Shown here piece by piece: positions 43,150 through 53,845 of a DNA stretch of 64,000 nucleotides (position 1 is the stretch's first letter; each line of letters begins with the position of its first letter). Location: NCBI GenBank assembly GCA_030374805.1, contig JARGSG010000075.1:248001-312000 (forward strand), written 5' to 3'. The notes beneath the pieces were generated by a model. The model was not told the DNA's origin. It saw nothing but the letters and a program-made list of their open reading frames with translations, and did no database searches. The translations under genes were made by a program, and so were the position numbers. The stretch comes from Gracilaria gracilis (taxonomy: Eukaryota; Rhodophyta; Florideophyceae; Gracilariales; Gracilariaceae).

Positions 43150-43950
43150 CTATCCTATTTGATGAATGTTGAACATAAATACATGAGCTGTGAATTGCAC
43201 AGTAATGCAGTCAATGGAACAAGGGTGCTCCAGCAAGTGATTAATAATTTGAGAAACGTGCTCCGACAGCGGAGAGTTCACCGACCGCTGATACTCATAA
43301 AGACGCCTCACGGCACCACCAATAAAATCTTTGTGCAACCCGGTAATGGGCAACAAAGGCTCCCCCACAGGCAAAAGGCCAAATTTTCCATGGTTCAACA
43401 TCTTCACTATCAGATCCATCAGCTGCCACACATCCATCATCTTGTTCTGGCTGGTAAGCGGCGTCGCATCGTCCAGGTTGACAAGAAACGCTTTTATTTC
43501 GTCGTCTTCAGTGGTTGTGAATAGCACATTAGCTTGATTCATATTACCGTACGCCATTCCCATATTGTGAATGCGCTGTAAAACTAACAACGCATCCATG
43601 CCAATGCCAAGCACAGTTTTGTGGCATATGTTTGACTCAACATTTTCGATGGAATTATGTGGCACCAAAATGTCCAAATCTCCTTCACGCGGCCGAACCT
43701 CGTTTATGAGGTTAGCGTTGCTCTCAGGTGGGACCAAAGTCACACTGCGTAGCAAATTTCTTCTGAGTGGAGGTACCGTGTGCTCGTCCGGCAGACGAAT
43801 GATGGGCGACGTGACTATGTTGGCAAGGTCTTTTGCGGCGTACAGGTTTTCATATTGCCCTACACCGATGAGGGCGATTATTTTCCAGCGATGGTTCACG
43901 ATGGTTCCTGCGGGTACCATGGAAAGCGACTGGTCTTCGGTGGTTGCCAT
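43150..43950 (-). CDS. CK1-like pseudokinase, 266 aa
   Basis: The N-terminus VPAGTIVNHRWKIIALIGVGQ matches the opening of casein-kinase-1/TTBK-type kinases, followed by YENLYAAKDL in place of the Gly-loop/Val end. The catalytic loop reads LQRIHNMGMAYGNMNQANVLF. The usual HRDxKxxN has become YGNMNQAN, losing His, Arg, the catalytic Asp and the Lys. The DFG position reads NLDDATPL. The kinase fold is probably kept (IHNMGMAYGN, DVWQLMDLIVKML) but phosphotransfer should be lost. The open frame is intact, so a regulatory or scaffold role is possible; recent pseudogenisation is the alternative. The ATG at 43950 was chosen because it precedes the kinase-domain start closely. Confidence 0.6.
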   Translation of the reverse strand: MATTEDQSLSMVPAGTIVNHRWKIIALIGVGQYENLYAAKDLANIVTSPIIRLPDEHTVPPLRRNLLRSVTLVPPESNANLINEVRPREGDLDILVPHNSIENVESNICHKTVLGIGMDALLVLQRIHNMGMAYGNMNQANVLFTTTEDDEIKAFLVNLDDATPLTSQNKMMDVWQLMDLIVKMLNHGKFGLLPVGEPLLPITGLHKDFIGGAVRRLYEYQRSVNSPLSEHVSQIINHLLEHPCSIDCITVQFTAHVFMFNIHQIG

Positions 43951-45702
43951 TTTTGCGTAGATGAGTGTCTGTTTTTGACATTGGTTTGAGTGGAAACGAT
44001 GTCGCTAATTTATAGCGAATAAACGCTGCTGGGAACGAAATGAGTTCAGCAATTTTTTTTTCTTGCAATGGTGTCTTCAAGAAGACAGACTACAATCGCT
44101 TTCGGACGAGGTGATTCTCATAATACTGGACTGCATGTATGAAAATGCTGCTTTCTTACCAAGAAACACTTTGAAATAAAACAAAAGGCCAATTCTTTGT
44201 CATTAAACCTAAAGTTGAACATTTTGCAGATGCAAAATGTTCAACTTTAGGTTTAATTTAAAAAGGGTTATTTGGCGTTTAAATGGTTCGAGAGGAACGA
44301 CTGTTGTTTTGTATATTATGACCAACATCAAGGGATAGATCCGTTTCTAACACAAGCATTGGGAGCGGTAGTCGTCTTCGCAGCTCGCAAAACCGACAAG
44401 AGCACTGCAGGATGCTGTAGCAGACCTGGTCTGGGATACCAGGTACAACGCTGGGCCTCTATTCTCAGTGCTTCGAAAAGAACACTTTCTAAAGCTCCAC
44501 CATTTCTCTACAAGCTTATTGCATGTGTTGTAAAACAGTATGCTGTGCTGAAATGATGAACAATGATGAACATGATGCGTTCATCAATAATAGTGTACAT
44601 GCAAAAAACTTTAACCTGCTCTTAATTTAAGAATTTTGAAAACCTTCTCTTTCGTTACGGCTATTCTTTCACACGGCCTCGCGGCAATGTTGATCCATCT
44701 TGCGTGCGTGCAAAGCGGTCTAGACCAGCAGTCACACCTCAGAAGGCTGGGTTCCCAAATTTAAACTGCACGCAAGCAACCCACGCAGATTCAAGTCTGA
44801 ATCAGAATCACTGCCACCCAAGAAGCATAAGTGGCAGATTGAGAACTTCTACTATATAAACTATTCGAGACTTTAGACTACAATTTAGCTCCTCGATCGT
44901 CGTGATAAACTACGAGTTGATGAAAAGATCCTGACCTTATAGTGAAAACATGAAGACTTACAATAGTTGCATGCGCATTATACATCACTATCGCAACGCT
45001 CTGGGAAGATTATTTAGTATTCGCTAAGCGATAAACACAAAGCAGGTACCTGCTAAACCTGATCCACAGCACCATGCGGCACATCCGTATGCGTTCAGAA
45101 GATCGTGTATGGTGATAGCCGGTAAATGCGCAGAAGCTTGCTTTTTGCGCTCTTATGGATTCAAGATCGATATAGCAATTGTATAATGTAACAAGAGGAT
45201 GACAACAATATTATTCAAAAACCAACCAGAACTCTAATTAGTTGCAAAATAAATATAACACAGCAGAGATTAAAAAACTAACCAATACGAAAAAAACCTT
45301 ATAACCATTACGCATTTTGTGTCCCATGTAACCCATGAAAAATGTAGTGAGGTTCTCGTCATGGTCCTGGTCATTAAAACTGACGAAGAAAACGTTGAAG
45401 CGATTGATTATTACTTTGCAGTCCAGAGACACCCCAGCCACGATGCCGTATCGTTCGTAAAGTTAATAAACAACCCAATCTTTCAATCATCATGCAACAT
45501 ATTGGAATTCAACAGTGTAAACGTCATCTTTGGGCACTAAACAACACGGGTGGTGACAAATCCAGAACATCGACACAAGTCCCATTGAAAGACATAATAA
45601 ACTGAAGAGGTGAAAGGCCGTGCTAAGCGTACAATGTAGACGTCACTTGTAGGCAAGAAAAGACACTGGTTGTGACAAAGACGAAAGGAGACTAGAATGC
45701 CA
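43951..45702. other. Intergenic region containing a perfect palindrome
   Basis: No supported gene. It contains the 27-base-arm palindrome at 44202-44257 and otherwise unremarkable AT-rich sequence up to the Copia-3 target site. Confidence 0.4.
44202..44257. repeat. Perfect inverted repeat, 27-base arms, 2-base spacer
   Basis: Arms 44202-44228 and 44231-44257 pair without mismatch; checked base by base. The left arm opens ATTAAACCTAAAGTTG and the spacer is GA. No terminator-like T run follows on either strand. Confidence 0.95.
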
Positions 45703-45707
45703 GAAAA

Positions 45708-45912
45708 TGTTGCGCGCGAACGGGGGCGAAGGAGGTCGAGCGAAGTGCGCGCATAGTTGACCGTCGGCGGGCAGAGCCCGTGCCAAACGGTCGCGCTATT
45801 TTATTTGGCCAGTGCACACCACCGGTGCATTGCTGTGCACTCGGTGTTGCTCTGCGCACAAATACTGTGTGCGTGGCGCTCTCGCCTTGCTTTAGGTCTA
45901 CGGATATCAACA
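45708..45912 (-). repeat. Copia-3 3' LTR
   Basis: 205 bases, TGTTGCGCGCG...ATATCAACA, nearly identical to 51867-52071. Confidence 0.95.
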
Positions 45913-46441
45913 CCGTCCCTCAAGGCGAAGCGACTACTTTTCATACACCACTTACAAGGTCTCATTCCTTGAGCCTTCTCAACAACAAAATTTATACAAT
46001 CATAACAGTTCAAGACCGAAAAGCAAGGTCTGCAAACAGCATCTCTCCATAGATTTGTCTCTTCCTTGGCAGCATCTTTCAGAAGCCAAGGGCGTGGTGC
46101 CTTCTTCACAACAATAAAACAATTTTGAAACATAAACAATAATCATTAACAACCACGCACACAAAGCTCAACTTATTTCAAGTAAGAGCTCTCAAATGTT
46201 CACACCAGTAAACTCCAACACCCAAGTATCATGTGAAAACCCTGTGGGATAAAATACATGTATTTCTGCGGGAGAAAGAAGAAGGATTGTGAACCAAACA
46301 AAACTTCAATAGAAAATATTCGTTACATAAAAATAAACATCTGCGAACCACAAACAGCACATAATAACAGAAAAAAATCACAAACAAAGAAAACAGAAAA
46401 TGGTAGAGTTAGTGTAGTCAGTATGTTCCAAAACCTTTCAT
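45913..46441 (-). other. Copia-3 3' untranslated region
   Basis: About 530 bases between the end of pol and the 3' LTR, A-rich on the plus strand and without a supported ORF. The purine-rich GAGGGACGG next to the LTR on the minus strand is the likely polypurine tract. Confidence 0.5.
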
Positions 46442-49400
46442 TCAAAAGGAATCAATATGCATTAAGCTGACCATCCTCCTCACATCTTGGAAGGACGCAC
46501 ACTTGGTCAGTATGTCAGCGATCTGCAGAAGCCTTACGATATGTTGGAGTTCAACAATCTACTTTTGGTTAAGGTCTCGCACATGATGAATCTTCAAGTC
46601 AATTTGCTTGTTGCGACCAGATATCTGTGGATTAGTTGTCAAGGAAACAGCAGCCGAGCTATCTACCAAGATCTTTGTGGCCTCAAACCATAGATCTTCG
46701 CTCCAAGGCTGACGGTGTGCGAATTCAAAATACATCTTTCGTATCCAAGAAAGGTCTTTTGCGCAATTAGAAAGAGCGATGTACTCTGCTTCTGCGGAAG
46801 AGAGTGCTACAACAGTTTGACGCTTCGATTTCCACATCACAGGTGCGTCGTTGATGACGATTACGAACCCAGTGGTTGACTTACGAGTTTCTATACATCG
46901 CCCCCAATCTGCATCAGCGTACGCACAAAGTGAGGTGGGAGAGAACGGACTGTTTGCAGGATAGTGAAGTCCATAGTCCATAGTTCCAGCCAAGTACCTG
47001 AACAATCGTTTCAGTAGAGAGAGGTGACGCTCACACGGGTCATGTAGATGCTTTGATAGCGCGGAGACGGGGAAGGCAAGATCAGGTCTGGTGGAGATCG
47101 ATAAATAGAGCAGCGCTCCGATTCCGGACCTGTACTTCGCGTGATCATCTGCCGAGAGAGTGACGTCATCCTCACTAGTTGGTAGAAGATTTGCTGTTGC
47201 AGGGAGTGGAGATCCAACTGCATTGCATTGTTCCATGCCAAACTTCTTCAAGATTTGTAGGGCGTAGCCATATTGAGAAACCTTAATACCGGCTGGAGAG
47301 CGTTGAATGCTCCAGCCGATAAACGACTTGAGTTTTCCGTAGAGCTTGACATCGAAAGTCGCAGATAACTTTTGCCTGAAACTATTGAGGAGTTCCATAC
47401 TGTTGGCTGCGAATGCGCAATCATCAACAATAACAGCCAATATGAGGAAGCTATTTTCGTCGCGAAACATGAATACGCGAGAGTCGAGAGCGGAAGTCAC
47501 AAAGTTCCATGACAACAAAGTTTCCGAGAAGAGGGAACCCCATATGTTTCCAGCTTGAACAGCACCGTAGAGTGAGTTCAACAGTTTGCAGACATGGCCG
47601 GGCTTCTCCACAATGCCGGTGGAGTCCGTCGGCTGTTCCATAATTATCGGAACATCCAGTTTGCCGTATAAGTAAGCGTTTGATATGTCCGCACCTTCCA
47701 GATAGAGATTGTGTGCAGCGGCAAAGGAGAGAAGGATGCGTAGTGCTTCATGACACGCAACAGGCGCATAAGTGTTGAACGGATCGAAATCGATGAAGGG
47801 CTTCTGCTTGTCTCCCCGTAGACAACAGCGTGCCTTCTTCAAGAACTTCTTTCCGATTCCGTCCAACATCTTCTCCCTAAAGACCCATGTATAGGGAACG
47901 GGTTTCATCCAGGACTCCCTGGGAATGAGTTTCCAAGTGTTTCGTCGAATAAGCGCATTCATCTCGCGATTGATTGCCTCGCGCCAACCGGGATCCTTGC
48001 ACGCTTCCTTGAAACTACTAGGAACGCTAGGGTCATCAACAGTCTTCTTCGAGACCCAAACACTTGGAAAGTTATGCGTGATTGTAGTGAACGCCTTTAC
48101 CAAGTGGTCTTCCAAGTCGGGACCATCGCTGGTCTGATCAACAGGCTCCGTCTCCTTCGTCTCTTGCTGGCGAGTTATACCTTCCAGGAGAGTGGAGACG
48201 TTGGGAAGAGGAGATGAGTTGATGGACTTGACGTGCAAAATACGACAAGTAACGACCGAGTTCTTCTCCGGTACGAAAACACGGATGAGGGTGTTGTCAC
48301 TTTGCATTCCCACGAAGTGTGCGAAGACAGAACGAGGGAGGAACTTCTTATTTGCCACAGTCTTGGAGCGGTAGACGAAGGCGTAACCAGGCTGGCCAAA
48401 ATTTGGGATGTTGGTGAAGTCGATTTTAGTCGACGGGTCCCATTCCAGAATTGGTATCCGTCCCTGAATCCTTGAGGACGGAGCCCGGTTGCGGAGCCAG
48501 TTCGCGTGGTTCATTGCCTCTGCCCAGAAGGCAATTGGCAACTTGCTTGCGAAAAGAAGCACGCGAGCTCTGGTCCAATGTTTTTGGATGAGCCTCTCCG
48601 CGGCGCCATTTGATTCAGATGCGTGAGCGGGAGAGTACTCCAGAACTATGCCATGACTAAAGCAGAATGCGTCCAACTCGTTGCTCTTATGTTCGCCGGC
48701 CCCGTCCAGGCGAACATTCTTCAAGCGAACCGAGTGGTTCAGTTCCAGTTCCGATCGGCGTTTGTACCAATCTAGATGCTTGAGGACATTAGCACCTGTT
48801 TTGTCCTTCAAGAAGAAGACGTCAGACTTCGAAGTATAGTCGTCCAGAATTGCCGATGCGTAGATCGCACCAGAAAGAGATGGCTAAATCTTTCCAGACA
48901 CGTCCATGTGGATGAGTTCCAAAGGACTTGACGTTGAAACGGATCGCGAACGGGAGATAAGAGGGTTCCGTTTCATCTTACCAGTGAGGCAAGGGACGCA
49001 TGTCAGCGAATCAAGGATGGAGCGCTGAAAGAAGGGAACGGAGTCAAAAGTCTTGGCGAGGTTCTGGTATCTGTTTGGGTGCAGATGACCAGTTCTCCTG
49101 TGCCATTCCAAAGCCAGCTCTTGATTGCTGTTGCTTGCATTGACAACCATGACCTGTTTATCCTTATCAGTAAGGTCCATCACGTACAGACCTTGATGTA
49201 TTTCAGATTCCCAGATGATCTCCGAGTTACGCTTTGGATCCATTATAAAACACCCATTGAACGGACGAATGGTAGAAGTGAATACCACCATGAAGTCAGC
49301 ACTTAACACGCCAACAGATAGGATGTTGGACTGAAAAGCCGGTGCGTGGTAAGCTTCAACGACTGTACCCTTGTTCAAAGGAATCCAAACGTGGCCCTTA

Positions 49401-50615
49401 CCAACGAGGCGGGCAGTTCCAGAGGCGGCTTGTACAGTTTCGATGTCGATGCGCTCGTAGTGAATAAATGCCGGGCGGGAATGGAAGAAGTGGTGTGTGG
49501 CTCCTGAGTCGATGTAGGCCGAGTTCACCTTAGACTGAGATAGAAGAGCGATGTTGCTCTTGAACTTGGCCATGTTGCAGTTAAAGCCTGGCGATGGAGG
49601 TGGATCATCACGCCTTTGCGCCACAAAGGAGCGAGATTTGGAGGAACGATTACCATCCTCATCCCCCCTTGGTGTAAAGCGTGAGTTCCAGTTGGACTGC
49701 CGTCCTCCTTGGTCGTTCCGAGATGAACGATTGTAACCACCATTGTATCCACTACGTGAACGGTTGCGTTGTTGTCGTTGGCCGGAGGAGCGGCGAGAGT
49801 TGTCGTTGTCGTTTTCCTCCCGTTTCCGTTTGTAGCAATCGCGGGCGTAGTGACCACGACGGCCGCAATGATAGCAGTTATTGTCATCGCGATCCTTCAG
49901 GATTGAAGATTTGTCACGTCGGTTGCGACGGTTCCGTCCATTTCTGCTTGCAGTGTTGGCCTGCGGTTTCATGGACGTGGACGGAGCGGAGGAAGGAGCG
50001 GGAGTTGTGGGATTGTTCGGGTTCTTCCTGCGAGCCACCTCAGCTTCAACTGCTGTGATGATAGAGTCAAAGCCGACGTCCGTGAGGTTGTACATCATGG
50101 CCAAGGGTGCGAAAGAGTTGGGAAGGCTCCGAATTAGCTTAGATACCTTCTCCTTCTCCGAGAGTTCCTCATCGAAGGTTGCCAGTTCACCAACAATTTC
50201 CAGGAACTTAGCGACGTGGTTGTTCCAGTCGTCGTGATCCTTGTAGACCAGAGTAGTCCAGGCGGTGACGGATGTTCTGCACAGCTTGCGCGTTTGAGGT
50301 GGTGTAAACGCGCTGCAGTTCATCCCAGAGATCCTTGGCCGTTTTGTCATCATCATCGACAAACGTACGGACGAGAGCAAGCGGAGAGTCACCGAGGCAT
50401 AGGGTGATGGTGCTCTTCGCCTTCAAAGATTTCTCGAACCAAGATCTCATTGTCCGGTTTGTTGGATTGAACCCTTCGGGGCGTGGGTCCAGTCCGGTTA
50501 AGAATGCGTCGTCTCGACGGAGATAGGCGAGTAGACGGCGACGCCACAAGATATAATCGCCGGGAACCTTGAGCTTTGGCAGCTTGCCAAGGAACCCATC
50601 TTGTGAGCCCGACAT
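46442..50615 (-). pseudogene. Copia-3 gag-pol polyprotein
   Basis: Gag starts at 50615 (MSGSQDGFLGKLPKLKVPGD). A one-base frameshift near 50260 moves to the main frame, which then continues to TGA at 46442 with TAG stops at 48884 and 46559. Domains in order: Gag helical region (LWDELQRVYTTSNAQAVQNI); CCHC knuckle CYHCGRRGHYARDC; protease AYIDSGATHHFF; pre-integrase zinc site LEWHRRTGHLHPN...CVPCLTGK; integrase HMDVSG, RLDGAGEH and ESNGAAERLIQKHW; RT GADISNAYLYGKLD and AVIVDDCAFAANS; RNase H AYADADWGRCIETRKST, SSAEAEYIAL and KILVDSSAAV. This is the Tnt1-type polyprotein organisation. Three lesions with nearly identical LTRs suggest recent decay or trans-mobilisation of a defective copy. Confidence 0.93.
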
Positions 50616-51866
50616 GTTTGCGAACGGGCAAGCGGGGTAGAATGTAGTAGATCGACCTTCTTAAAACGGGATAAGGATACCGCGACCTAGAGTAGGAACG
50701 TTTTCTTCTTCTTCAACTTCTTAAACTTCTTCTTCAACTTCGCCAGTCCCCTACTGGTGGAGGAGGTGTGAACTTGAGGTGACCCTGGCCCAACCTAGGG
50801 AGCCAGGCGATCGATGCAGTACAGGTCCCCGCAATTAAGCAGCTAACCCCGCACCACAACAATCAGACCTTTGAAAGATTTTTCCGCAACCGCGTGGCGG
50901 TGGGTACTTCACTTCGTCAAACAAAGGAAAAGCAAGGAGTAGTAAAACGTCGTAGCGTAGTATAGAGCACACGCCTCGCACGGCAGAACGGAATGGTCGG
51001 CGCGAAGAACGAACGGAAAGAGGCGAGAGCGAGAGAGAGAGATTTCCGAAGCAACTTTGGAAGCGAAAGTGTCATCGAAATCCAATACGTTGCATGGTCG
51101 GAGAATTTGTGGCCGATGTAGCAGGAACGAGTAACATGTGGCCCAGAAGTAAAAGCAATTTATCGAGAGAGGTGTCAACGGTATCAATATGATGAACTTC
51201 ATACAGAGGCAAAATCAAACACCGCCGTAGAAAACCAGGAGATTGTAGCGTAGAAATGTTGCGTTGCGCGAGAATGCAGAACCGGCAACAGAACGAGAAC
51301 AAGGTGTGAATGGTAGAATGTTGTCGTCCAGCTTTGAATTAGAGGGGAGAGTTGTTGGTGCCAAACCAATGCGAGTTGTAGAACAATGGTGATAGGAATC
51401 ATTCGCGTTGCAGCGACTTGTCTGCTGCACAATGTGTCGACAGAGAGAATTAAGTACTTCGAAATAGCACCGTAGTCGCAGTAAAGGTGCATTGTCGTTG
51501 CGCCGAAACGCCGCAGGGAAACAGTAATCATCAATCTTCACCATAAACCATCATCCACAGTCTGTATTTCCAAGTAGAAGGGGCAAATAAAGTAGAGAGG
51601 TTATGTACATACTTATCCTGTCCGAGCTCAACCGACTTTCAGAGCCACACCAGATCGATAGACCATGGGAGCCCGTCACGAAGACGATTGCGCACGGTAG
51701 GTTTACTTGAAAACGGTGCTTAAGCCGCAACATACCTATGGGCATGCGAGCCAAAACAACCGCCACAAGGACCTGTCCTGTAGTTGTGTAGTCGCGCGTA
51801 GATATAGAATAGTTAGTTCGCGCGGGGACGGCGCGGCCTAGGAAGCAATCCTGGCAGATGCTACCA
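50616..51866 (-). other. Copia-3 long 5' leader with primer binding site
   Basis: About 1250 bases between the 5' LTR and gag, unusually long for copia elements. It contains a pyrimidine-rich repeat (TTCTTCTTCAACTTC, plus strand near 50705) and no supported ORF. Directly inside the LTR the minus strand reads TGGTAGCATCTGCCAGG (51866 downward). Its first eight bases fit the 3' end of initiator tRNA-Met, a common copia primer. Confidence 0.6.
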
Positions 51867-52071
51867 TGTTGCGTGCGAACGGGGGCGAAGGACGTCGAGC
51901 GAAGTGCGCGCATAGTTGACCGTCGGCGGGCAGAGCCCGTGCCAAACGGTCGCGCTATTTTATTTGGCCAGTGCACACCACCGGTGCATTGCTGTGCACT
52001 CGGTGTTGCTCTGCGCACAAATACTGTGTGCGTGGCGCTCTCGCCCTGCTTTAGGTCTACGGATATCAACA
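51867..52071 (-). repeat. Copia-3 5' LTR
   Basis: 205 bases, TGTTGCGTGCG...ATATCAACA, next to TSD GAAAA on its right. Confidence 0.95.
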
Positions 52072-52076
52072 GAAAA

Positions 52077-52670
52077 CACCAGTTTATGAAGGCAATCAGT
52101 AACAGTTAAACTCATTGGATAGCTCAAACTATAAAAATTGATATGGCACACGGAAATCCCAGTATCATTTCCAATCAACCAATCAAACTATTTGGGCTCT
52201 GGCGGTGAGAAACTACAAACGTCGCGCTCTTTCTGCGACACGAAGCAAGTTTGTTCATTATTTGCGTCCCTATCGACAGCGGCTTCAACGTTTTCTATTC
52301 GTGGTCTTCGGCGTGACTCGCGCCCGTGGTGTACATTCGAGGTTCTTCTATCTGCTCGCGTTGGCACACACCTTTACGGAATCAGAACTTTGATTGCCTA
52401 TTCTGCGCTAGCAAACCCCCTTTAAGTACGCCGCGCGACTTTGGGCTCCTGTGCGGGCTGTCCCGTGAAGGATTGTGGTGTCTTTTTGGTGGCGGCTTGT
52501 ATCGCTGTTCCTCTGAGGTTCCTTCTTAGTATTTTTGAGGTGCTGCCGCTGATTTCTTCGCGCTTGTTTCATCGTTACCCTTTCTGGTTACCTTTGTACC
52601 CCTTGAGGTTGTTTCGTGCTGGGTCGCGCCGCCGCGGCTTCCCTCCCGACTGACAAGGATAAATCCGTTT
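52077..52670. other. Sequence upstream of the interrupted pseudogene, possibly LTR/leader of an older element
   Basis: GC-moderate sequence with T-rich stretches, similar in style to the gypsy LTR/leader but not alignable to it by eye. No supported gene. Confidence 0.3.
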
Positions 52671-52845
52671 ATGGTGACCTCCGATCCGTATCTGAACGCC
52701 ATTGGTAGCCCTGGTACCAACGTGCGGGCTCACACTTGTAGCCGTACGCTACGCTTGTCGGTTCCTCATGTCGGTCAGGTAGAAGAGGTAACCTTCAGGG
52801 ACGGCGCGCCGTCGGCGATCAATTTCGATACCTTAATGATTGAAC
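52671..52845 (+). pseudogene. 5' part of a pseudogene split by the gypsy insertion
   Basis: ATG at 52671 opens a frame (MVTSDPYLNAIGSPG...) that reaches the gypsy 5' LTR without a stop. Across the insertion the frame continues correctly at 62352 after removal of one target-site copy. See 62352-63833 for the rest. Not recognised as a named family. Confidence 0.55.
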
Positions 52846-53695
52846 TGTAGAGCAATTGCCTTTTACTGGGACTGAGGGGGATGCCACTCATATATCTGTT
52901 GTTATTTTCGGCTAAACTTCCTACTATTATGAAGTTTATTTGTCTATTTGGCCCGGATTAGGGATCAGCCTATGAAGAGTAGGATTAGCGTGACACGTGT
53001 GTGCCCGCGCCCGATTACCGGATGCGCCGTTGCAAGATTGCCACGAAAGCACACGTGGGTAGTGTTGGCCGGCGTGCCGGGTACTTAGATATTTTAGTGA
53101 TATTTGTCAGCCGTATATAAGTGGCGGCACTTGTCGCCACTGTACGGCAAGTAAACCTCAACGAGGCTTTGGCTCTAGCTTGAGTTCTGCTTGCGCACGG
53201 TCTTCTGCCCCATCCCCGGAGAATACTGCCGCTTATGCGGACAAGGTATCCACCTCCGTCACCGAAAAGCACCGATCCGTCGTTACGGCCTTTTATTTAT
53301 CATTCTTTCGTACACTCTTTCTGTTTTTTCGTCTTACGGCTTCGTTACACTTCGCCCTGTTGTACAGGTTTGACCTTCTTGTCTCGGGATTATTTCCCGC
53401 TCTCATGAGTCTGTGCTCCGCAGTGCGGCTCGTTTTGCTACCTTCCATCTCGCCCCTTTGGCTACGGGATACGCCACACCCAGTGGATTTCATCCTTTTT
53501 GCACCCCGATTGCCCCCCTCAACCTCCGTCTGTAAGTCAGGAAGAGGCCGCCCGGAGTGAAGCCCGGCACGTGTCGGCCTCATCGGAGGGTTTTGCCACT
53601 GCTCTGCCCCAATAGAGAGCAAGGCTGAACACCTTGTGTGCGTAGCCGCTGGCGCGATTTGTGTTATTTCTTTCCGTTCCCGGCTTTGCCCCACA
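52846..53695 (+). repeat. Gypsy 5' LTR, 850 bases
   Basis: Begins TGTAGAGCAATTGCC and ends GCTTTGCCCCACA. CGTATATAAG at 53112-53121 is a likely TATA box for transcription of the element. Confidence 0.95.
53112..53121 (+). promoter_or_regulatory. Putative TATA box in the gypsy 5' LTR
   Basis: CGTATATAAG, conserved in the 3' LTR at 61768-61777, about 270 bases into the LTR. Transcription start is inferred, not visible. Confidence 0.5.
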
Positions 53696-53697
53696 AG

Positions 53698-53713
53698 TGG
53701 TCTCCGGACCTAG
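53698..53713 (+). other. Gypsy primer binding site
   Basis: TGGTCTCCGGACCTAG starts two bases after the 5' LTR and begins TGG as required for pairing with a tRNA CCA end. The tRNA could not be assigned by eye. Confidence 0.6.
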
Positions 53714-53845
53714 AATCGGCTTTTTTGCCAACATTGGTTGTAGTCGAAACTGGTGCTGGATCCCTCTGCATTGGAAGTATCCACTTTGGACCATTACTGG
53801 AAGCGGTAATCGTTCGTTTAACTCGCCCGATTGCTTCGGCAGACT

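Larger units (their letters stand above)
45703..52076 (-). mobile_element. Copia-3: full-length, recently inserted Ty1/copia element with TSD GAAAA
   Basis: Two 205-base LTRs (45708-45912 and 51867-52071) differ at about three positions, roughly 98.5% identity. They start TGTTG, end CAACA, and are flanked by GAAAA (45703-45707 and 52072-52076). Coding is on the minus strand, so the right LTR is the 5' LTR. The element carries one gag-pol ORF broken by one frameshift and two stops. Confidence 0.96.

Noticed and set aside
44202-44257. Palindrome as a rho-independent terminator
   Set aside because: The genome is eukaryotic, no T-run follows, and the stem is AT-rich.
51551-52069. Minus-strand 172-codon ORF, partly duplicated at 45692-45913
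   Set aside because: The duplicated part is the Copia-3 LTR; the rest is leader. Not a gene.
53293-53694. Minus-strand ORF duplicated at 61948-62361
   Set aside because: Lies inside the two gypsy LTRs, so the duplication is the LTR itself.
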